Of a stretch of DNA of 64,000 bases, positions 46,320 to 55,680 are shown piece by piece. Every line of letters starts with the position of its first letter. Position 1 is the stretch's first letter. The notes under the pieces were generated by a model. That model made no database searches. It worked only from the letters and a program-made list of their open reading frames with translations, and had not been told where the DNA came from. The stretch spans positions 2,170,001-2,234,000 of the forward strand of contig NZ_CP022187.1 of NCBI RefSeq assembly GCF_003111645.1, given 5' to 3'. The position numbers and the translations under genes are program-made. Source of the stretch: Parazoarcus communis. Its GTDB lineage: Bacteria; Pseudomonadota; Gammaproteobacteria; Burkholderiales; Rhodocyclaceae.

Positions 46320-47240
46320 ATGTCCATGGCTGATCGCGACGGTTTTATTTGGCAAGATGGCAAGCTCGTTCCGTGGCGCGACGCGACCACGCACGTGCTG
46401 ACCCATTCCCTGCACTACGGCCTGGCCGTTTTCGAAGGGGTACGCGCCTATAACACCGCCAACGGTACCGCGATCTTCCGTCTCGCCGAGCACACCCAGC
46501 GCCTGATCAATTCGGCCAAGATCTACATGATGGACATCCCCTACTCCAAGGATGAACTCATGGAAGCGCAGAAAGAGGTGGTGCGCGCCAACAAGCTCGA
46601 ATCCTGCTATCTGCGCCCGATCGCCTTCTACGGCTCGGAGAAGATGGGCATTTCCACCCGCGGCTCCACCGTGCATGTCGCCATCGCCGCCTGGCCCTGG
46701 GGCGCCTACCTCGGCGAAGACGGTCTCGAGCGCGGCATTCGCGTCAAGACCTCGTCCTATACCCGCCATCACGTCAACTCGACGATGCCGCGCGCCAAGC
46801 TCGCCGGCACCTACCCGAACTCGATCCTGGCCAACCTCGAAGTCACCAAGCAGGGCTACGACGAAGCCCTGCTGCTCGACAACCAGGGCTTCGTGGCCGA
46901 AGGCGCGGGCGAGAACCTTTTCGTGATCAAGGATGGCAAGATCTTCGAACCCGAGATCGCCTCTGCACTGACCGGCATCACCCGCGACTCGATCATCACC
47001 ATCGCCCGCGAGTTCGGCCTCGAAGTGCAGTCCAAGCGCATCACCCGTGACGACATCTACATCGCCGACGAAGCCTTCTTCACCGGCACTGCAGCCGAAG
47101 TCACCCCGATTCGCGAACTCGACGACCGTACCATCGGCGAGGGCAAGCGCGGCCCGCTCACCACCAAGATCCAGGCCCGCTTCTTCGACGTCGTCAACGG
47201 TCGTGCCCCTGAATACCAGCACTGGCTGGCCAAGGTCTGA
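46320..47240 (+). CDS. ilvE: Branched-chain amino acid aminotransferase
   Basis: The 306-residue fold-type IV PLP enzyme performs the last step of leucine, isoleucine and valine synthesis. The PLP lysine is Lys160 in STMPRAKLAGTYPNS, and EGAGENLFVIKDGKI plus FFTGTAAEVTPIRELD are class signatures. The early SLHYGLAVFEGVRAY segment binds substrate. TAGAAT at 46251-46256 is a possible -10 without a recognisable -35. It is followed 10 bp later by a zinc-ribbon gene, likely cotranscribed. Confidence 0.97.
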   Translation: MSMADRDGFIWQDGKLVPWRDATTHVLTHSLHYGLAVFEGVRAYNTANGTAIFRLAEHTQRLINSAKIYMMDIPYSKDELMEAQKEVVRANKLESCYLRPIAFYGSEKMGISTRGSTVHVAIAAWPWGAYLGEDGLERGIRVKTSSYTRHHVNSTMPRAKLAGTYPNSILANLEVTKQGYDEALLLDNQGFVAEGAGENLFVIKDGKIFEPEIASALTGITRDSIITIAREFGLEVQSKRITRDDIYIADEAFFTGTAAEVTPIRELDDRTIGEGKRGPLTTKIQARFFDVVNGRAPEYQHWLAKV

Positions 47241-47250
47241 GGAGGTTTTC

Positions 47251-47445
47251 ATGACTGACAACAAGGCTCGTACCGTCGAAGTCACCGCGCACGACCTGCC
47301 GGTGCATTGTCCGCGCCCTGACTCGCCACTGTGGGCGCAGCATCCCCGCGTCTTCCTCGACGTTCTCAAGGAAGGCTCGGCCACCTGCCCGTACTGCAGC
47401 ACCAAGTACGTTCTCACCGGCGAAGCCCCCAAGGGGCACCACTGA
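47251..47445 (+). CDS. Zinc-finger domain protein (CHCC type)
   Basis: The 64-residue protein has the CHCC zinc-finger pattern: Cys and His in the first half (HCPRPDSPLWAQHPRVFLDV) and CPYCSTKYVL near the end, as in bacterial homologues of the NDUFS6 accessory subunit of complex I. Function in bacteria is not established; a role in respiratory-complex assembly is an inference from the family. GAGGAGG lies before the ATG, 10 bp after ilvE, and this ilvE-zinc finger adjacency is common in betaproteobacteria. Confidence 0.88.
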   Translation: MTDNKARTVEVTAHDLPVHCPRPDSPLWAQHPRVFLDVLKEGSATCPYCSTKYVLTGEAPKGHH

Positions 47446-47527
47446 GCGGGATCGGCACGCTCGCCCCTGCACCGCGACATGCGGCAGCCGGGGCGGCTGC
47501 CTTTCCTGCGCCCATCCGGTACACATC

Positions 47528-47959
47528 GTGAGCGAATCCGTGTTCACAACCCCAGCCGAGGCGGAAGCCGCGTTTTACGACGCCCTCGCACGTGCCGACC
47601 TCAACACCATGATGTCGGTCTGGTCCGAAGAGGATGAGGTCGTCTGCGTGCACCCGAACGGCCCGCGCATCGTCGGCCTCGCATCCGTACGCGAACTGTG
47701 GCGCCAGATTTTCGCCAGCGGCGCACGCCTGAACATCCGCACCACGCAGGCGGTCGTGAGTGAAACCCTGGTGCTGGTCGTCCACAACGTGCTCGAAGAA
47801 GTCGCCGAGGCAGGCAGTGAGCCAGGCGGCCCGCCAATCGTAGCGACCAACATCTATTCACGCGGCGCCAAGGGCTGGCGCATGGTGATGCATCACGCCT
47901 CGCCCACTCCCAACCTGATGGATATCCAGGTCCAGGGTACGCCACGCGTGGTGCATTGA
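47528..47959 (+). CDS. SnoaL/NTF2-like protein
   Basis: The 143-residue protein, starting at GTG 47528, has the NTF2-like cone fold pattern: TPAEAEAAFYDALARADLNTMMSVWSEEDEVVCVHPNGPRIVGLASVRELW, followed by beta strands ending GWRMVMHHASPTP. It resembles the SnoaL_3 group, which includes small enzymes and calcium/calmodulin kinase II association-like domains; no catalytic residues can be assigned. It lies between the zinc-finger gene and the YheT-type hydrolase gene on the same strand, 5 bp from the latter. Confidence 0.82.
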   Translation: MSESVFTTPAEAEAAFYDALARADLNTMMSVWSEEDEVVCVHPNGPRIVGLASVRELWRQIFASGARLNIRTTQAVVSETLVLVVHNVLEEVAEAGSEPGGPPIVATNIYSRGAKGWRMVMHHASPTPNLMDIQVQGTPRVVH

Positions 47960-47964
47960 GCGCG

Positions 47965-48927
47965 ATGCGCGTACCCGCCTATGAAGCCCCATGGTGGCTG
48001 CCAGGCGCGCATCTGCAGACCATCCTGCCCGTGGCCCGCAAGGGCAAGGCGCCCGCGTATCATCGCGAGCGCTGGGACACGCCCGACGGCGACTTCATCG
48101 ATCTCGACTGGCTCGCAGACGCCCCCTCCGATGCGCCGCTCGTCGTCCTCTTCCACGGACTTGAGGGCTCGAGCCGTTCGCACTATGCCCGGGCCCTGAT
48201 GCGCGCGCTCGCGGCACGCGGCTGGCGTGGCGTGATTCCGCACTTCCGTGGCTGCTCGGGCGAGCCCAACCGCCTGGCGCGCGCCTACCACTCGGGCGAC
48301 AGCGCAGAGATCGACTGGATTCTGCGCCGGCTTCACGGCGTCGCCGGACAGGCGCCGCTGTTTGCCGCCGGCGTATCACTGGGCGGCAATGCCCTGCTGA
48401 AATGGCTGGGCGAACAGGAGGCGGATGCCGGAAATGTAATCCGTGCCGCGGCGGCCATCTGCCCGCCGCTCGACCTGACCGTTTCCGGTCATGCGCTCGC
48501 ACGGGGCTTCAATGCGGTGTACACCCGACACTTCCTGAATACGCTGAAGGGCAAGGCCCTGCACAAGCTTGCGCAGCATCCGGACCTGTTCGATGGGCGA
48601 CGAATTCGGCACGCTGCCACGCTATTCGACTTCGATGACGTCTACACCGGACCGGTGCATGGCTTCTCCGGTGCAGCCGACTACTGGCAACGTGCCTCGT
48701 CCCGCCCATGGCTGGCTGCAATCCGCTGCCCGACGCTGCTCCTGTGCGCGGCCAACGACCCCTTCGTTCCCCCTGCCGCCTTGCCCACTGCGCACGAACT
48801 GAGCGCAGCGGTCCACTTCGAGTGCACCGCCCAGGGCGGCCATGTCGGCTTTCTCGACGCACCGTGGCCCGGTTCGCTCGGCTGGTTGCCACAACGCCTG
48901 TTGCAACATTTCGATGCAGTACTATGA
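47965..48927 (+). CDS. Alpha/beta hydrolase, YheT family
   Basis: The 320-residue protein matches the YheT family. WWLPGAHLQTILP and DFIDLDW open the domain, LVVLFHGLEGSSRSHYARAL holds the oxyanion strand, the nucleophile serine lies in AAGVSLGGNALLKWLGE, and HVGFLD supplies the histidine. Substrate is unknown; YheT proteins are probable esterases or lipases. ATG 47965 is preferred to the TTG three codons upstream, which overlaps the preceding stop. It is the last gene of the ilvE-zinc finger-NTF2-YheT series. Confidence 0.9.
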   Translation: MRVPAYEAPWWLPGAHLQTILPVARKGKAPAYHRERWDTPDGDFIDLDWLADAPSDAPLVVLFHGLEGSSRSHYARALMRALAARGWRGVIPHFRGCSGEPNRLARAYHSGDSAEIDWILRRLHGVAGQAPLFAAGVSLGGNALLKWLGEQEADAGNVIRAAAAICPPLDLTVSGHALARGFNAVYTRHFLNTLKGKALHKLAQHPDLFDGRRIRHAATLFDFDDVYTGPVHGFSGAADYWQRASSRPWLAAIRCPTLLLCAANDPFVPPAALPTAHELSAAVHFECTAQGGHVGFLDAPWPGSLGWLPQRLLQHFDAVL

Positions 48928-49023
48928 AGGGGATAGAACACCGATGAGCATCGGTACAACAGAATCGCCAAAATCCTCTGGCATACTATGCTGCACTGCA
49001 CCCATTTCAAACTGGAAGCCCAC

Positions 49024-50415
49024 ATGACCCAGACTGCGCACGCCCTGCCCGCCCCGGAAATCTTCAAGGCCTACGACATTCGCGGCATCGTCGACAAATC
49101 CCTGACTGCCGATGCAGTCCGCGCCATCGGCCACGCCCTCGGCTCTGAAGCAGTGGCACGCGGTCAGAAAACGGTTGCAATCGGTCGCGACGGCCGCCTG
49201 TCTGGCCCCGAACTGGCCGGTGCGCTGGCCGACGGCATCCGTGCGGCGGGTGTCGATGTGGTCGATATCGGTTGCGTCCCCACCCCGCTGAGCTACTTCG
49301 CCGCTTACCAGCTCGGCACCAACTCCTGCGTGTCCGTCACCGGCAGCCACAACCCGCCCGACTACAACGGTCTCAAGATGGTGCTCGGCGGCCAGACGCT
49401 GTTCGGCGACCAGATCCAGGCCCTGCGCCAGCGCATTGCGGACAACAACCTGAGCCACGGTGCAGGCAAGCTCACCACGGCCAGCGTGGATGAGGCCTAT
49501 CTCGAGCGCATCGTCAGCGACGTCAGGCTCGCCCGCCCGATGAAGATCGTCGTCGATTGCGGTAACGGCGTGGCCGGCGGCATCGCACCCGAACTGTTCA
49601 AGCGCCTGGGTTGCGAAGTCATCGAGCTGTTCTGCGAGGTCGATGGCAACTTCCCCAACCACCACCCGGACCCGTCCAAGCCGGAGAACCTGCAGGATGT
49701 GATCCGCGCCCTGCAGGAGACCGACGCTGAACTCGGCCTGGCTTTCGACGGTGATGGCGACCGCCTCGGCGTGGTCACCAAGGACGGCGAGATCATCTAT
49801 CCCGACCGCCAGCTGATGCTCTTCGCCGAGGACGTGCTGACCCGCGTGCCTGGGGGCGAGATCATCTATGACGTGAAGTGCACCCGCAATCTGGCAGGCT
49901 GGATCAAGGATCGCGGCGGCAAGGCCACCATGTGGAACACCGGCCACGCGCTGGTCAAAGCCAAGCTCAAGGAAACCGGCGCCCCGCTCGCGGGCGAGAT
50001 GAGCGGCCACATGTTCTTCAAGGAGCGCTGGTACGGCTTCGACGACGGCCTGTATGCCGGCGTGCGTCTGCTCGAGATCCTGTCGCGCCATCCGGACGGC
50101 AATGCCGTACTCAAGGCCCTGCCGGATGCGGTTAGCACGCCTGAGCTGAACATCAAGATGAACGAAGGCGAGCCCTTCGAACTGGTGAAGCGACTGAAGG
50201 AAGGCGCGGCTTTCGACGGTGCGCAGGAAGTCATCACGCTCGATGGCGTTCGCGTCGAATACGCAGACGGCTTCGGCCTCGCCCGCCCGTCCAACACCAC
50301 GCCGGTCGTCGTGCTTCGCTTCGAAGCCGACAGCGAGGAAGCCATCGCTCGCATCCAGGCGGATTTCCGCAAGGCCATCGAAGCGGTGTGGCCGGGCATC
50401 AAGCTGCCGTTCTGA
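49024..50415 (+). CDS. algC: Phosphomannomutase/phosphoglucomutase
   Basis: The 463-residue alpha-D-phosphohexomutase interconverts 6-phospho and 1-phospho forms of mannose or glucose for exopolysaccharide, LPS and nucleotide-sugar synthesis. The active-site serine is Ser108 in TGSHNPP, the metal loop is DGDGDRLGV, the sugar-specificity loop reads GEMSGHMFF, and the C-terminal phosphate loop is RPSNTTP. GEMSGH is typical of dual-specificity AlgC-type enzymes. The start MTQTAHALPAPEIF follows an upstream in-frame ATG that adds only non-conserved residues. A terminator follows. Confidence 0.95.
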   Translation: MTQTAHALPAPEIFKAYDIRGIVDKSLTADAVRAIGHALGSEAVARGQKTVAIGRDGRLSGPELAGALADGIRAAGVDVVDIGCVPTPLSYFAAYQLGTNSCVSVTGSHNPPDYNGLKMVLGGQTLFGDQIQALRQRIADNNLSHGAGKLTTASVDEAYLERIVSDVRLARPMKIVVDCGNGVAGGIAPELFKRLGCEVIELFCEVDGNFPNHHPDPSKPENLQDVIRALQETDAELGLAFDGDGDRLGVVTKDGEIIYPDRQLMLFAEDVLTRVPGGEIIYDVKCTRNLAGWIKDRGGKATMWNTGHALVKAKLKETGAPLAGEMSGHMFFKERWYGFDDGLYAGVRLLEILSRHPDGNAVLKALPDAVSTPELNIKMNEGEPFELVKRLKEGAAFDGAQEVITLDGVRVEYADGFGLARPSNTTPVVVLRFEADSEEAIARIQADFRKAIEAVWPGIKLPF

Positions 50416-50440
50416 TCTCTGAAGAGGCTTGAATGATGAC

Positions 50441-50472
50441 AAGGCGCCTGGGGTAAATCCCGGCGCCTTTTT
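50441..50472 (+). terminator. Rho-independent terminator of algC
   Basis: AAGGCGCC(TGGG) pairs with (TCCC)GGCGCCTT across a short loop and ends in a T tract, 25 bp after the stop codon. Confidence 0.8.
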
Positions 50473-50671
50473 CTTTGCTCATCTCTTTAATCGGCTGCAC
50501 TTTTTCCCGTGCCGTACTGGCACGCGGGCGGGGTATTTGCTCCGCCGGCTGCACAAACACCCCACCCACATGCCAACGCCGGTGCCAGAACTCTGTTGAA
50601 ACGCAGAAAAGGGGAACGCCACCACGCTCAGGCATAGGCTCTCCTCCATTCAGAGATCCGCCAACACCAAA

Positions 50672-50857
50672 GGCAGCGGTGCCTTTCCGTGACGGGCTGT
50701 CGAGAGCGCCGTCGGATGAGGTGCTGCGGCGGAAACAAGGCGGCGCATGTCTGAGGGCGCGCAGCGACCGAGTTTGCGCCGACGCCGCCGCAGTGCCTCA
50801 TCCGACGGGAAGCCGAAGGCCGCGAACGTCTGCCCGGCACGGGAAGGCACCGCTGCC
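50672..50857. repeat. Long-hairpin inverted-repeat element (MITE- or REP-like)
   Basis: Three nested pairs of arms are seen: 50672-50691 with 50838-50857 (19 of 20 matches), 50711-50732 with 50785-50806 (20 of 22) and 50741-50747 with 50775-50781 (7 of 7). The whole 186 bp can fold into one long stem-loop. No transposase, no convincing target duplication and no second copy in the window were found. It resembles intergenic repeats known from betaproteobacterial chromosomes, a resemblance recalled and not tested. Confidence 0.6.
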
Positions 50858-50913
50858 GACCACGGAGTCCCGCCACTCAGACAACACAGACCATCGGAAA
50901 CCACCCTCACAAT

Positions 50914-50953
50914 AAAAAACGGCTGCATGAGCCAAAGCCCACACAACCGCTTT
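50914..50953 (-). terminator. Rho-independent terminator of alaS
   Basis: On the minus strand AAGCGGTTGTGTGGGC pairs, with several G-U pairs, with GGCTCATGCAGCCG and continues into a six-T run, 24 bp after the alaS stop. Confidence 0.7.
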
Positions 50954-50976
50954 TCAATCCTGAAACAGCCAGCAGC

Positions 50977-53598
50977 TTACAGCTTGCCGTCCACCCAGCC
51001 CTGCACGCCAGCCAAAGCCGCCGGCAGTTTTTCAGGATCGGTGCCGCCCGCCTGCGCCATGTCGGGACGGCCGCCGCCCTTGCCACCCACCTGCAGCGCA
51101 ACGAAGTTCACCAGTTCGCCAGCCTTCACCTTGGCAGTCTGATCCGCAGTCACACCGGCAATCAGCGACACCTTGCCATCGACCACCGAAGCCAGCACGA
51201 TCGCGGCCGACTTCAGCTTGTCCTTGAGCTTGTCCATGGTCTCGCGCAGCGTCGGCACGTCCGCGCCTTCCAGCACCGCAGCCAGCACCTTGACGCCCTT
51301 GACGTCTGCCGCCTGATTCACCAGATCGTCGCCCTGGCTCGCGGCCAGCTTCGACTTCAGGCGCGCCACTTCCTTCTCCAAAGCGCGTACGTTGTCGAGC
51401 ACGCCCGACACGCGCTCGGCAACCTCATCCGGCTGCACCTTGAGCAAGGCCGAGACCCCGTGGACGCGACGCTCCTGCTCCTGCAGGTAACGCAGCGCGT
51501 TCTCACCGGTGATCGCCTCGATACGGCGGACCCCGGCGGCCACGCCGCCTTCCATCACCACCTTGAACAGGCCGATGTCACCGGTGCGGCCAACGTGCGT
51601 ACCACCGCACAGTTCCTTCGACGTGCCGATGCTGAGCACCCGCACCTCGTCACCGTATTTTTCGCCGAACAGCATCATCGCGCCCGACTTCTGCGCATCC
51701 TCCAGGCCCATCACCGCGGCCTCGGTCGCCGAGTTCGCCAGAATCTCACGGTTGACGATCTCCTCAACCTCGCGAACCTCCTCCGCCGTCATCGGTGCCG
51801 AGTGCGCAAAGTCAAAGCGGGTCTTGTCCGGATCGACCTGCGAACCCTTCTGCTGCACATGCGCGCCGAGAATCTCGCGCAGCGCCTTGTGCATCAGGTG
51901 GGTGACCGAGTGATTGCGCGCTGTTGCCGCGCGGGCCTCGGTATCGACCTTCGCGGTGACGCCCTGCCCCACCGACAGCCTGCCGGTCTTGAGCACACCG
52001 TGATGGCCGAACACCGTCGCCTGAATCTTGAGCGTGTCCTCGACCGCAAAGATGCCCGCAGCGCCCTTGAGCTCGCCGCGATCGCCCACCTGGCCACCGG
52101 ACTCCGCATAGAAGGGCGTGTCGTCCAGCACCACCACACCGAGATCACCCTCGACCAGCTCATTGACCGCGACGCCATCCTTGTACAACGCAAGGATGTT
52201 GCCCTTCGACTCGAGATGGTCGTAGCCGTGGAACGTGGTGGCCGGCCCCTCGTATTCGAGGTTTGCCGTCATCTTGAACTTGCCGGCCGCACGGGCCTGC
52301 TCTTTCTGGCGTGCCATTGCCGCATCGAAGGCGGCAGCATCCACCGTCACCTCACGCTCGCGACAGATGTCTGCCGTCAGGTCGAGCGGAAAACCGTAGG
52401 TATCGTGCAGCTTGAACGCCGTATCACCGTCGAACACCGCCTTGCCGGCCTTCTGCATCGCATCGAGCTCGGCCTCGACAATCGCCATGCCGTTCTCGAT
52501 GGTGGCGAAGAAGCGCTCCTCTTCCTGGCGCAGCACGTCCATCACCCGCTTTTCGCCCTCTTTCAGCTCGGGATAGGCAACCCCCATCTCGGCGACCAGA
52601 TCCGGCACCAGACGGTTGAAGAAGGCAGCCCGTGCACCGAGCTTGTAGCCGTGGCGGATTGCACGACGGATGATCCGACGAAGCACGTAGCCGCGACCTT
52701 CGTTGCCCGGAATCACGCCATCGGCAATCAGGAAGGAGCAGGCGCGGATATGGTCTGCCAACACCTTGAGCGAGGGCGAATCCATGTCTGCGGCGCTGGT
52801 TTCGCGCGCAGCCGCGGCAATCAGCGTCTGGAACAGATCGATCTCGTAGTTGGCATGCACACCCTGAAGCACAGCCGACACCCGCTCCAGACCCATGCCG
52901 GTATCCACCGACGGTTTGGGCAGCGGATGCATCACGCCAGCCTCGTCGCGGTTGAACTGCATGAACACGTTGTTCCAGATCTCGATGTAGCGGTCGCCGT
53001 CTTCCTCGGGCGATCCCGGGGGGCCGCCCCAGATGTGCTCGCCGTGATCGTAGAAGACCTCGGTACACGGGCCGCAGGGGCCGGTGTCGCCCATCATCCA
53101 GAAGTTGTCCGACGCGTAACGCCCGCCCTTGTTGTCACCAATGCGGATGACACGCTCGGCAGGCACGCCCACTTCCTTCGTCCACAGATCGTAAGCCTCG
53201 TCGTCCTCGGCATACACCGTCACCCAGAGCTTGTCCTTGGGCAGCTTGAACACTTCGGTCAGCAACTCCCAGGCGTAGGTGATCGCTTCACGCTTGAAGT
53301 AGTCGCCGAAGCTGAAGTTGCCCAGCATCTCGAAAAAGGTGTGGTGACGCGCGGTATAGCCCACGTTTTCGAGGTCGTTGTGCTTGCCACCGGCACGGAC
53401 GCACTTCTGCGACGTGGTCGCGCGGGTATAGGGCCGCTTGTCAAAGCCAAGAAAGACGTCCTTGAACTGGTTCATGCCCGCGTTGGTAAACAGCAGGGTC
53501 GGGTCTTCGTGCGGCACCAGCGACGAAGAGGCCACGATCTGGTGGCCCTTGGATTCGAAGAACTTGAGGAACTTGTCGCGAATTTCGGCAGATTTCAT
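50977..53598 (-). CDS. alaS: Alanyl-tRNA synthetase
   Basis: The 873-residue class II enzyme charges tRNA-Ala. It begins [19 protein letters not shown] and has the usual order: catalytic domain ([19 protein letters not shown], then [22 protein letters not shown]), tRNA-recognition domain, editing domain with its zinc histidines and Cys in [14 protein letters not shown] and [17 protein letters not shown], and the C-Ala domain from about residue 720. ATG 53598 is the family start; an in-frame extension upstream is rejected. It is divergent from the adenosyltransferase gene. Confidence 0.98.
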   Translation of the reverse strand: MKSAEIRDKFLKFFESKGHQIVASSSLVPHEDPTLLFTNAGMNQFKDVFLGFDKRPYTRATTSQKCVRAGGKHNDLENVGYTARHHTFFEMLGNFSFGDYFKREAITYAWELLTEVFKLPKDKLWVTVYAEDDEAYDLWTKEVGVPAERVIRIGDNKGGRYASDNFWMMGDTGPCGPCTEVFYDHGEHIWGGPPGSPEEDGDRYIEIWNNVFMQFNRDEAGVMHPLPKPSVDTGMGLERVSAVLQGVHANYEIDLFQTLIAAAARETSAADMDSPSLKVLADHIRACSFLIADGVIPGNEGRGYVLRRIIRRAIRHGYKLGARAAFFNRLVPDLVAEMGVAYPELKEGEKRVMDVLRQEEERFFATIENGMAIVEAELDAMQKAGKAVFDGDTAFKLHDTYGFPLDLTADICREREVTVDAAAFDAAMARQKEQARAAGKFKMTANLEYEGPATTFHGYDHLESKGNILALYKDGVAVNELVEGDLGVVVLDDTPFYAESGGQVGDRGELKGAAGIFAVEDTLKIQATVFGHHGVLKTGRLSVGQGVTAKVDTEARAATARNHSVTHLMHKALREILGAHVQQKGSQVDPDKTRFDFAHSAPMTAEEVREVEEIVNREILANSATEAAVMGLEDAQKSGAMMLFGEKYGDEVRVLSIGTSKELCGGTHVGRTGDIGLFKVVMEGGVAAGVRRIEAITGENALRYLQEQERRVHGVSALLKVQPDEVAERVSGVLDNVRALEKEVARLKSKLAASQGDDLVNQAADVKGVKVLAAVLEGADVPTLRETMDKLKDKLKSAAIVLASVVDGKVSLIAGVTADQTAKVKAGELVNFVALQVGGKGGGRPDMAQAGGTDPEKLPAALAGVQGWVDGKL

Positions 53599-53706
53599 GG
53601 GGTTGGCATTCAGACAGGACGAGTTACCCGGCGCAGCAGGCGAATGCATCAGTTTATCATGAGCACCAAGCACGTCTGCGAGCGCACTGCACCCGACGCA
53701 GTCCTC

Positions 53707-53712
53707 TATAAT
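53707..53712 (+). promoter_or_regulatory. Possible -10 element of the adenosyltransferase gene
   Basis: A perfect TATAAT lies 34 bp before the start codon in the alaS divergent region. No good -35 hexamer is found at the proper distance, so an activator or a weak promoter is possible. Confidence 0.4.
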
Positions 53713-53746
53713 TTACGTTCACGTCAACTCAATAACAGAGACAAGC

Positions 53747-54298
53747 ATGGGACACCGACTTTCCAAGATCTACACCCGCACCGGCGACGCCGGCACCACC
53801 GGCCTCGGCGACGGCAAGCGGGTATCGAAGAACAGCTTGCGTATCCACGCGCTTGGCGAGGTGGACGAGGTGAATGCCATCATCGGCCTGCTGCTGTGCG
53901 AGGAACTGCCGGAAGATGTGCAGTTGCTGATGACCAATGTCCAGCACGACCTGTTCGATCTTGGCGGTGAAGTGTGCATTCCGGGCATGAGCATGATCAC
54001 CGGAAAACAGGTGGACCACCTCGAAGCCGAACTCGACCGCCTCAACGAACCGCTGGAACCGCTCAAGGACTTCATCCTGCCCGGCGGCACCCGTGCTGCA
54101 GCCCTTGCCCACCACGCCCGGACGGTGTGCCGCCGCGCTGAACGCGCACTCGTGGCACTGGCGCTCGAAGAGGCGGTGAATGACGGCCCCCGCCAGTACC
54201 TGAACCGCCTGTCGGACCTGCTCTTCGTCCTCGGCCGGGTGCTCAATCGCGCAGGCGGTCGCGGCGATGTACTGTGGCAGAAGCGCAAGAATGCCTGA
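53747..54298 (+). CDS. Cob(I)yrinic acid a,c-diamide adenosyltransferase (PduO type)
   Basis: The 183-residue enzyme transfers the adenosyl group of ATP to cobalt(I) corrinoids, making coenzyme B12. The ATP-binding N-terminus KIYTRTGDAGTTGLGDGKRVSK and the helical-bundle motifs LGEVDEVNAIIGL, ARTVCRRAERALV and LNRLSDLLFVLGRVLN are those of PduO/MMAB enzymes. It stands alone, divergent from alaS and convergent with dinB; no cobalamin synthesis or B12-dependent genes are nearby. Confidence 0.94.
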   Translation: MGHRLSKIYTRTGDAGTTGLGDGKRVSKNSLRIHALGEVDEVNAIIGLLLCEELPEDVQLLMTNVQHDLFDLGGEVCIPGMSMITGKQVDHLEAELDRLNEPLEPLKDFILPGGTRAAALAHHARTVCRRAERALVALALEEAVNDGPRQYLNRLSDLLFVLGRVLNRAGGRGDVLWQKRKNA

Positions 54299-54325
54299 TC
54301 CCGGTTGCGGCCGGAGCTCCTGAAC

Positions 54326-55543
54326 TCAGGAGCTTCCGTCGTCGCCGAACAACGCGATCTGCTCCATGCCGCGCTGCTCGAGACCGGTTTCGGCGAAACG
54401 AACCCCGACCCCGAGCAGGCGCACAGGCAAGCTGCGGCGAACGTAGCCCTCGTCAAGCAGCGCCGTCCAGATCCCGGCATCCGGCGCTGCGGACACGCAC
54501 TCCACGGTCGTCTGCGAGAAATCGGCAAACTTGATCTTCACGACGGCCTTGTGCACAGGGCGCAGCTCGCGTGCGCGATCGAAACGGCGGAAAAACTCGT
54601 CGATCAGCGCAGGCAGCGCGCCGCGGCAGGCGGCCAGATCGGGGAGATCGGTCACATACGTCGTCTCCACCGATAGGGACTTGCGGATACGGTCGCTGCG
54701 CACTGGGCGCTCGTCGATTCCCCGGCACAGGCGGTAGAGCGCCGCCCCGAAGCTGCCGAACTCGCGCGACAGATCGACCAGACGCCAGCTGCGCAGATCG
54801 GCACAGGTCTCAACCCCCAGCCGGCTCAGCTTTGCCGCGGTCACCTTGCCTACACCAAAGAGCTTCTTCACCGGCAGCGCCGCGACGAACGCGTCCACAT
54901 CCTGCGGACGCACGACGAACTGTCCATTCGGCTTGTTCCAGTCGCTCGCCACCTTGGCAATGAACTTGTTCGGCGCAATGCCGGCCGACGCGGTGATGCC
55001 TACCTCGTCGTGGATGCGGGCACGGATTTCCTGCGCCATCAGCGTGGCCGACCCCTTGCAGCGCTCGACGCCACTGACGTCGAGATAGGCCTCATCCAGC
55101 GACAGCGGCTCCACCAGCGGCGTGTAGTCGCGATAAATGTCGAGGATGTGACGGGAAGCCGCTCGGTAGCGCTCGAAATCGGGCGGCAGCAGAATGAGCT
55201 GCGGGCACAGCTTCAGCGCACGCATGGTCGACATCGCCGAATGCACGCCAAAGGCACGGGCTTCGTAGTTGCAGGTCGCGATCACGCCGCGCGTCTCCGC
55301 ACGCCCGCCGACGGCCACCGGCAACCCGACCAGCGCGGGGTTGTCGCGCATCTCCACCGCAGCGTAAAAGCAGTCGCAATCGCAGTGAATGATCTTGCGC
55401 GAAATCGCCGCACTCTCGGCCGCTTCCGACGAAGCGCCTGCCTCTCCCTCCTGCAATTGAATCGTTCCCCTGTTGTCTGGCCACCCGGCGAACCCACCGT
55501 GCAGCTGAACCGAGATGATCGGGCCAGGCCCGGCCGGGCGCAA
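54326..55543 (-). CDS. dinB: DNA polymerase IV (Y family)
   Basis: The translesion polymerase copies damaged DNA without proofreading. Palm motifs are intact: RKIIHCDCDCFYAAVEMRDNP (metal Asp) and PLSLDEAYLDVSG (Asp-Glu). A helix-hairpin-helix (KLFGVGKVTAAKLSRLG) and a little-finger domain follow. No ATG lies upstream of the conserved core in frame. The annotated boundary is a TTG at 55543, another TTG occurs at 55456, and family comparison suggests the protein really starts about 30-50 residues later, so the start is uncertain. The terminal LFGD near the end resembles a beta-clamp-binding peptide (QIALFGD). No SOS box was seen upstream. Confidence 0.92.
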   Translation of the reverse strand: MRPAGPGPIISVQLHGGFAGWPDNRGTIQLQEGEAGASSEAAESAAISRKIIHCDCDCFYAAVEMRDNPALVGLPVAVGGRAETRGVIATCNYEARAFGVHSAMSTMRALKLCPQLILLPPDFERYRAASRHILDIYRDYTPLVEPLSLDEAYLDVSGVERCKGSATLMAQEIRARIHDEVGITASAGIAPNKFIAKVASDWNKPNGQFVVRPQDVDAFVAALPVKKLFGVGKVTAAKLSRLGVETCADLRSWRLVDLSREFGSFGAALYRLCRGIDERPVRSDRIRKSLSVETTYVTDLPDLAACRGALPALIDEFFRRFDRARELRPVHKAVVKIKFADFSQTTVECVSAAPDAGIWTALLDEGYVRRSLPVRLLGVGVRFAETGLEQRGMEQIALFGDDGSS

Positions 55544-55680
55544 GCACCGTCGCCGGCCCGACGCGAAACATGGACCACTTCAATTCGAAACACGCCCGCA
55601 GTAGCATTCACATGCAGGCTGACAGCGCGCGAGCGTGCGCGCATGCTTGAGGCTGCCGACCGGGCAAGGGAGTCCATTCC

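Larger units (their letters stand above)
50416..50976. other. Non-coding region between algC and alaS
   Basis: The 561-bp gap contains the algC terminator, a 186-bp long-hairpin element (50672-50857) and the alaS terminator. About 50475-50665 shows nothing identifiable. Short frames through the element are regarded as fortuitous. Confidence 0.6.

Noticed and set aside
46170-47480. Long minus-strand reading frame upstream of and in frame with nudJ, antisense to ilvE
   Set aside because: It has no family similarity, runs exactly opposite the strongly supported ilvE gene and is explained by high-GC codon bias; only the last 150 codons are NudJ.
50672-50857. CRISPR array or attachment site as explanation of the repeats between algC and alaS
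   Set aside because: The arms are inverted, not direct, and there are no regularly spaced units, cas genes or tRNA gene.
50475-50946. Several short frames through the long-hairpin element as possible small genes
   Set aside because: They follow the two arms of the inverted repeat and translate to Arg/Ser-rich sequence without relatives.
51460-53970. An 836-codon frame on the plus strand opposite alaS
   Set aside because: His/Arg/Leu-rich shadow of a long GC-rich gene, with no domain and no ribosome binding site.
55544-55680. SOS (LexA) box for dinB
   Set aside because: No CTGT-N8-ACAG-type sequence was found between dinB and the patatin gene.
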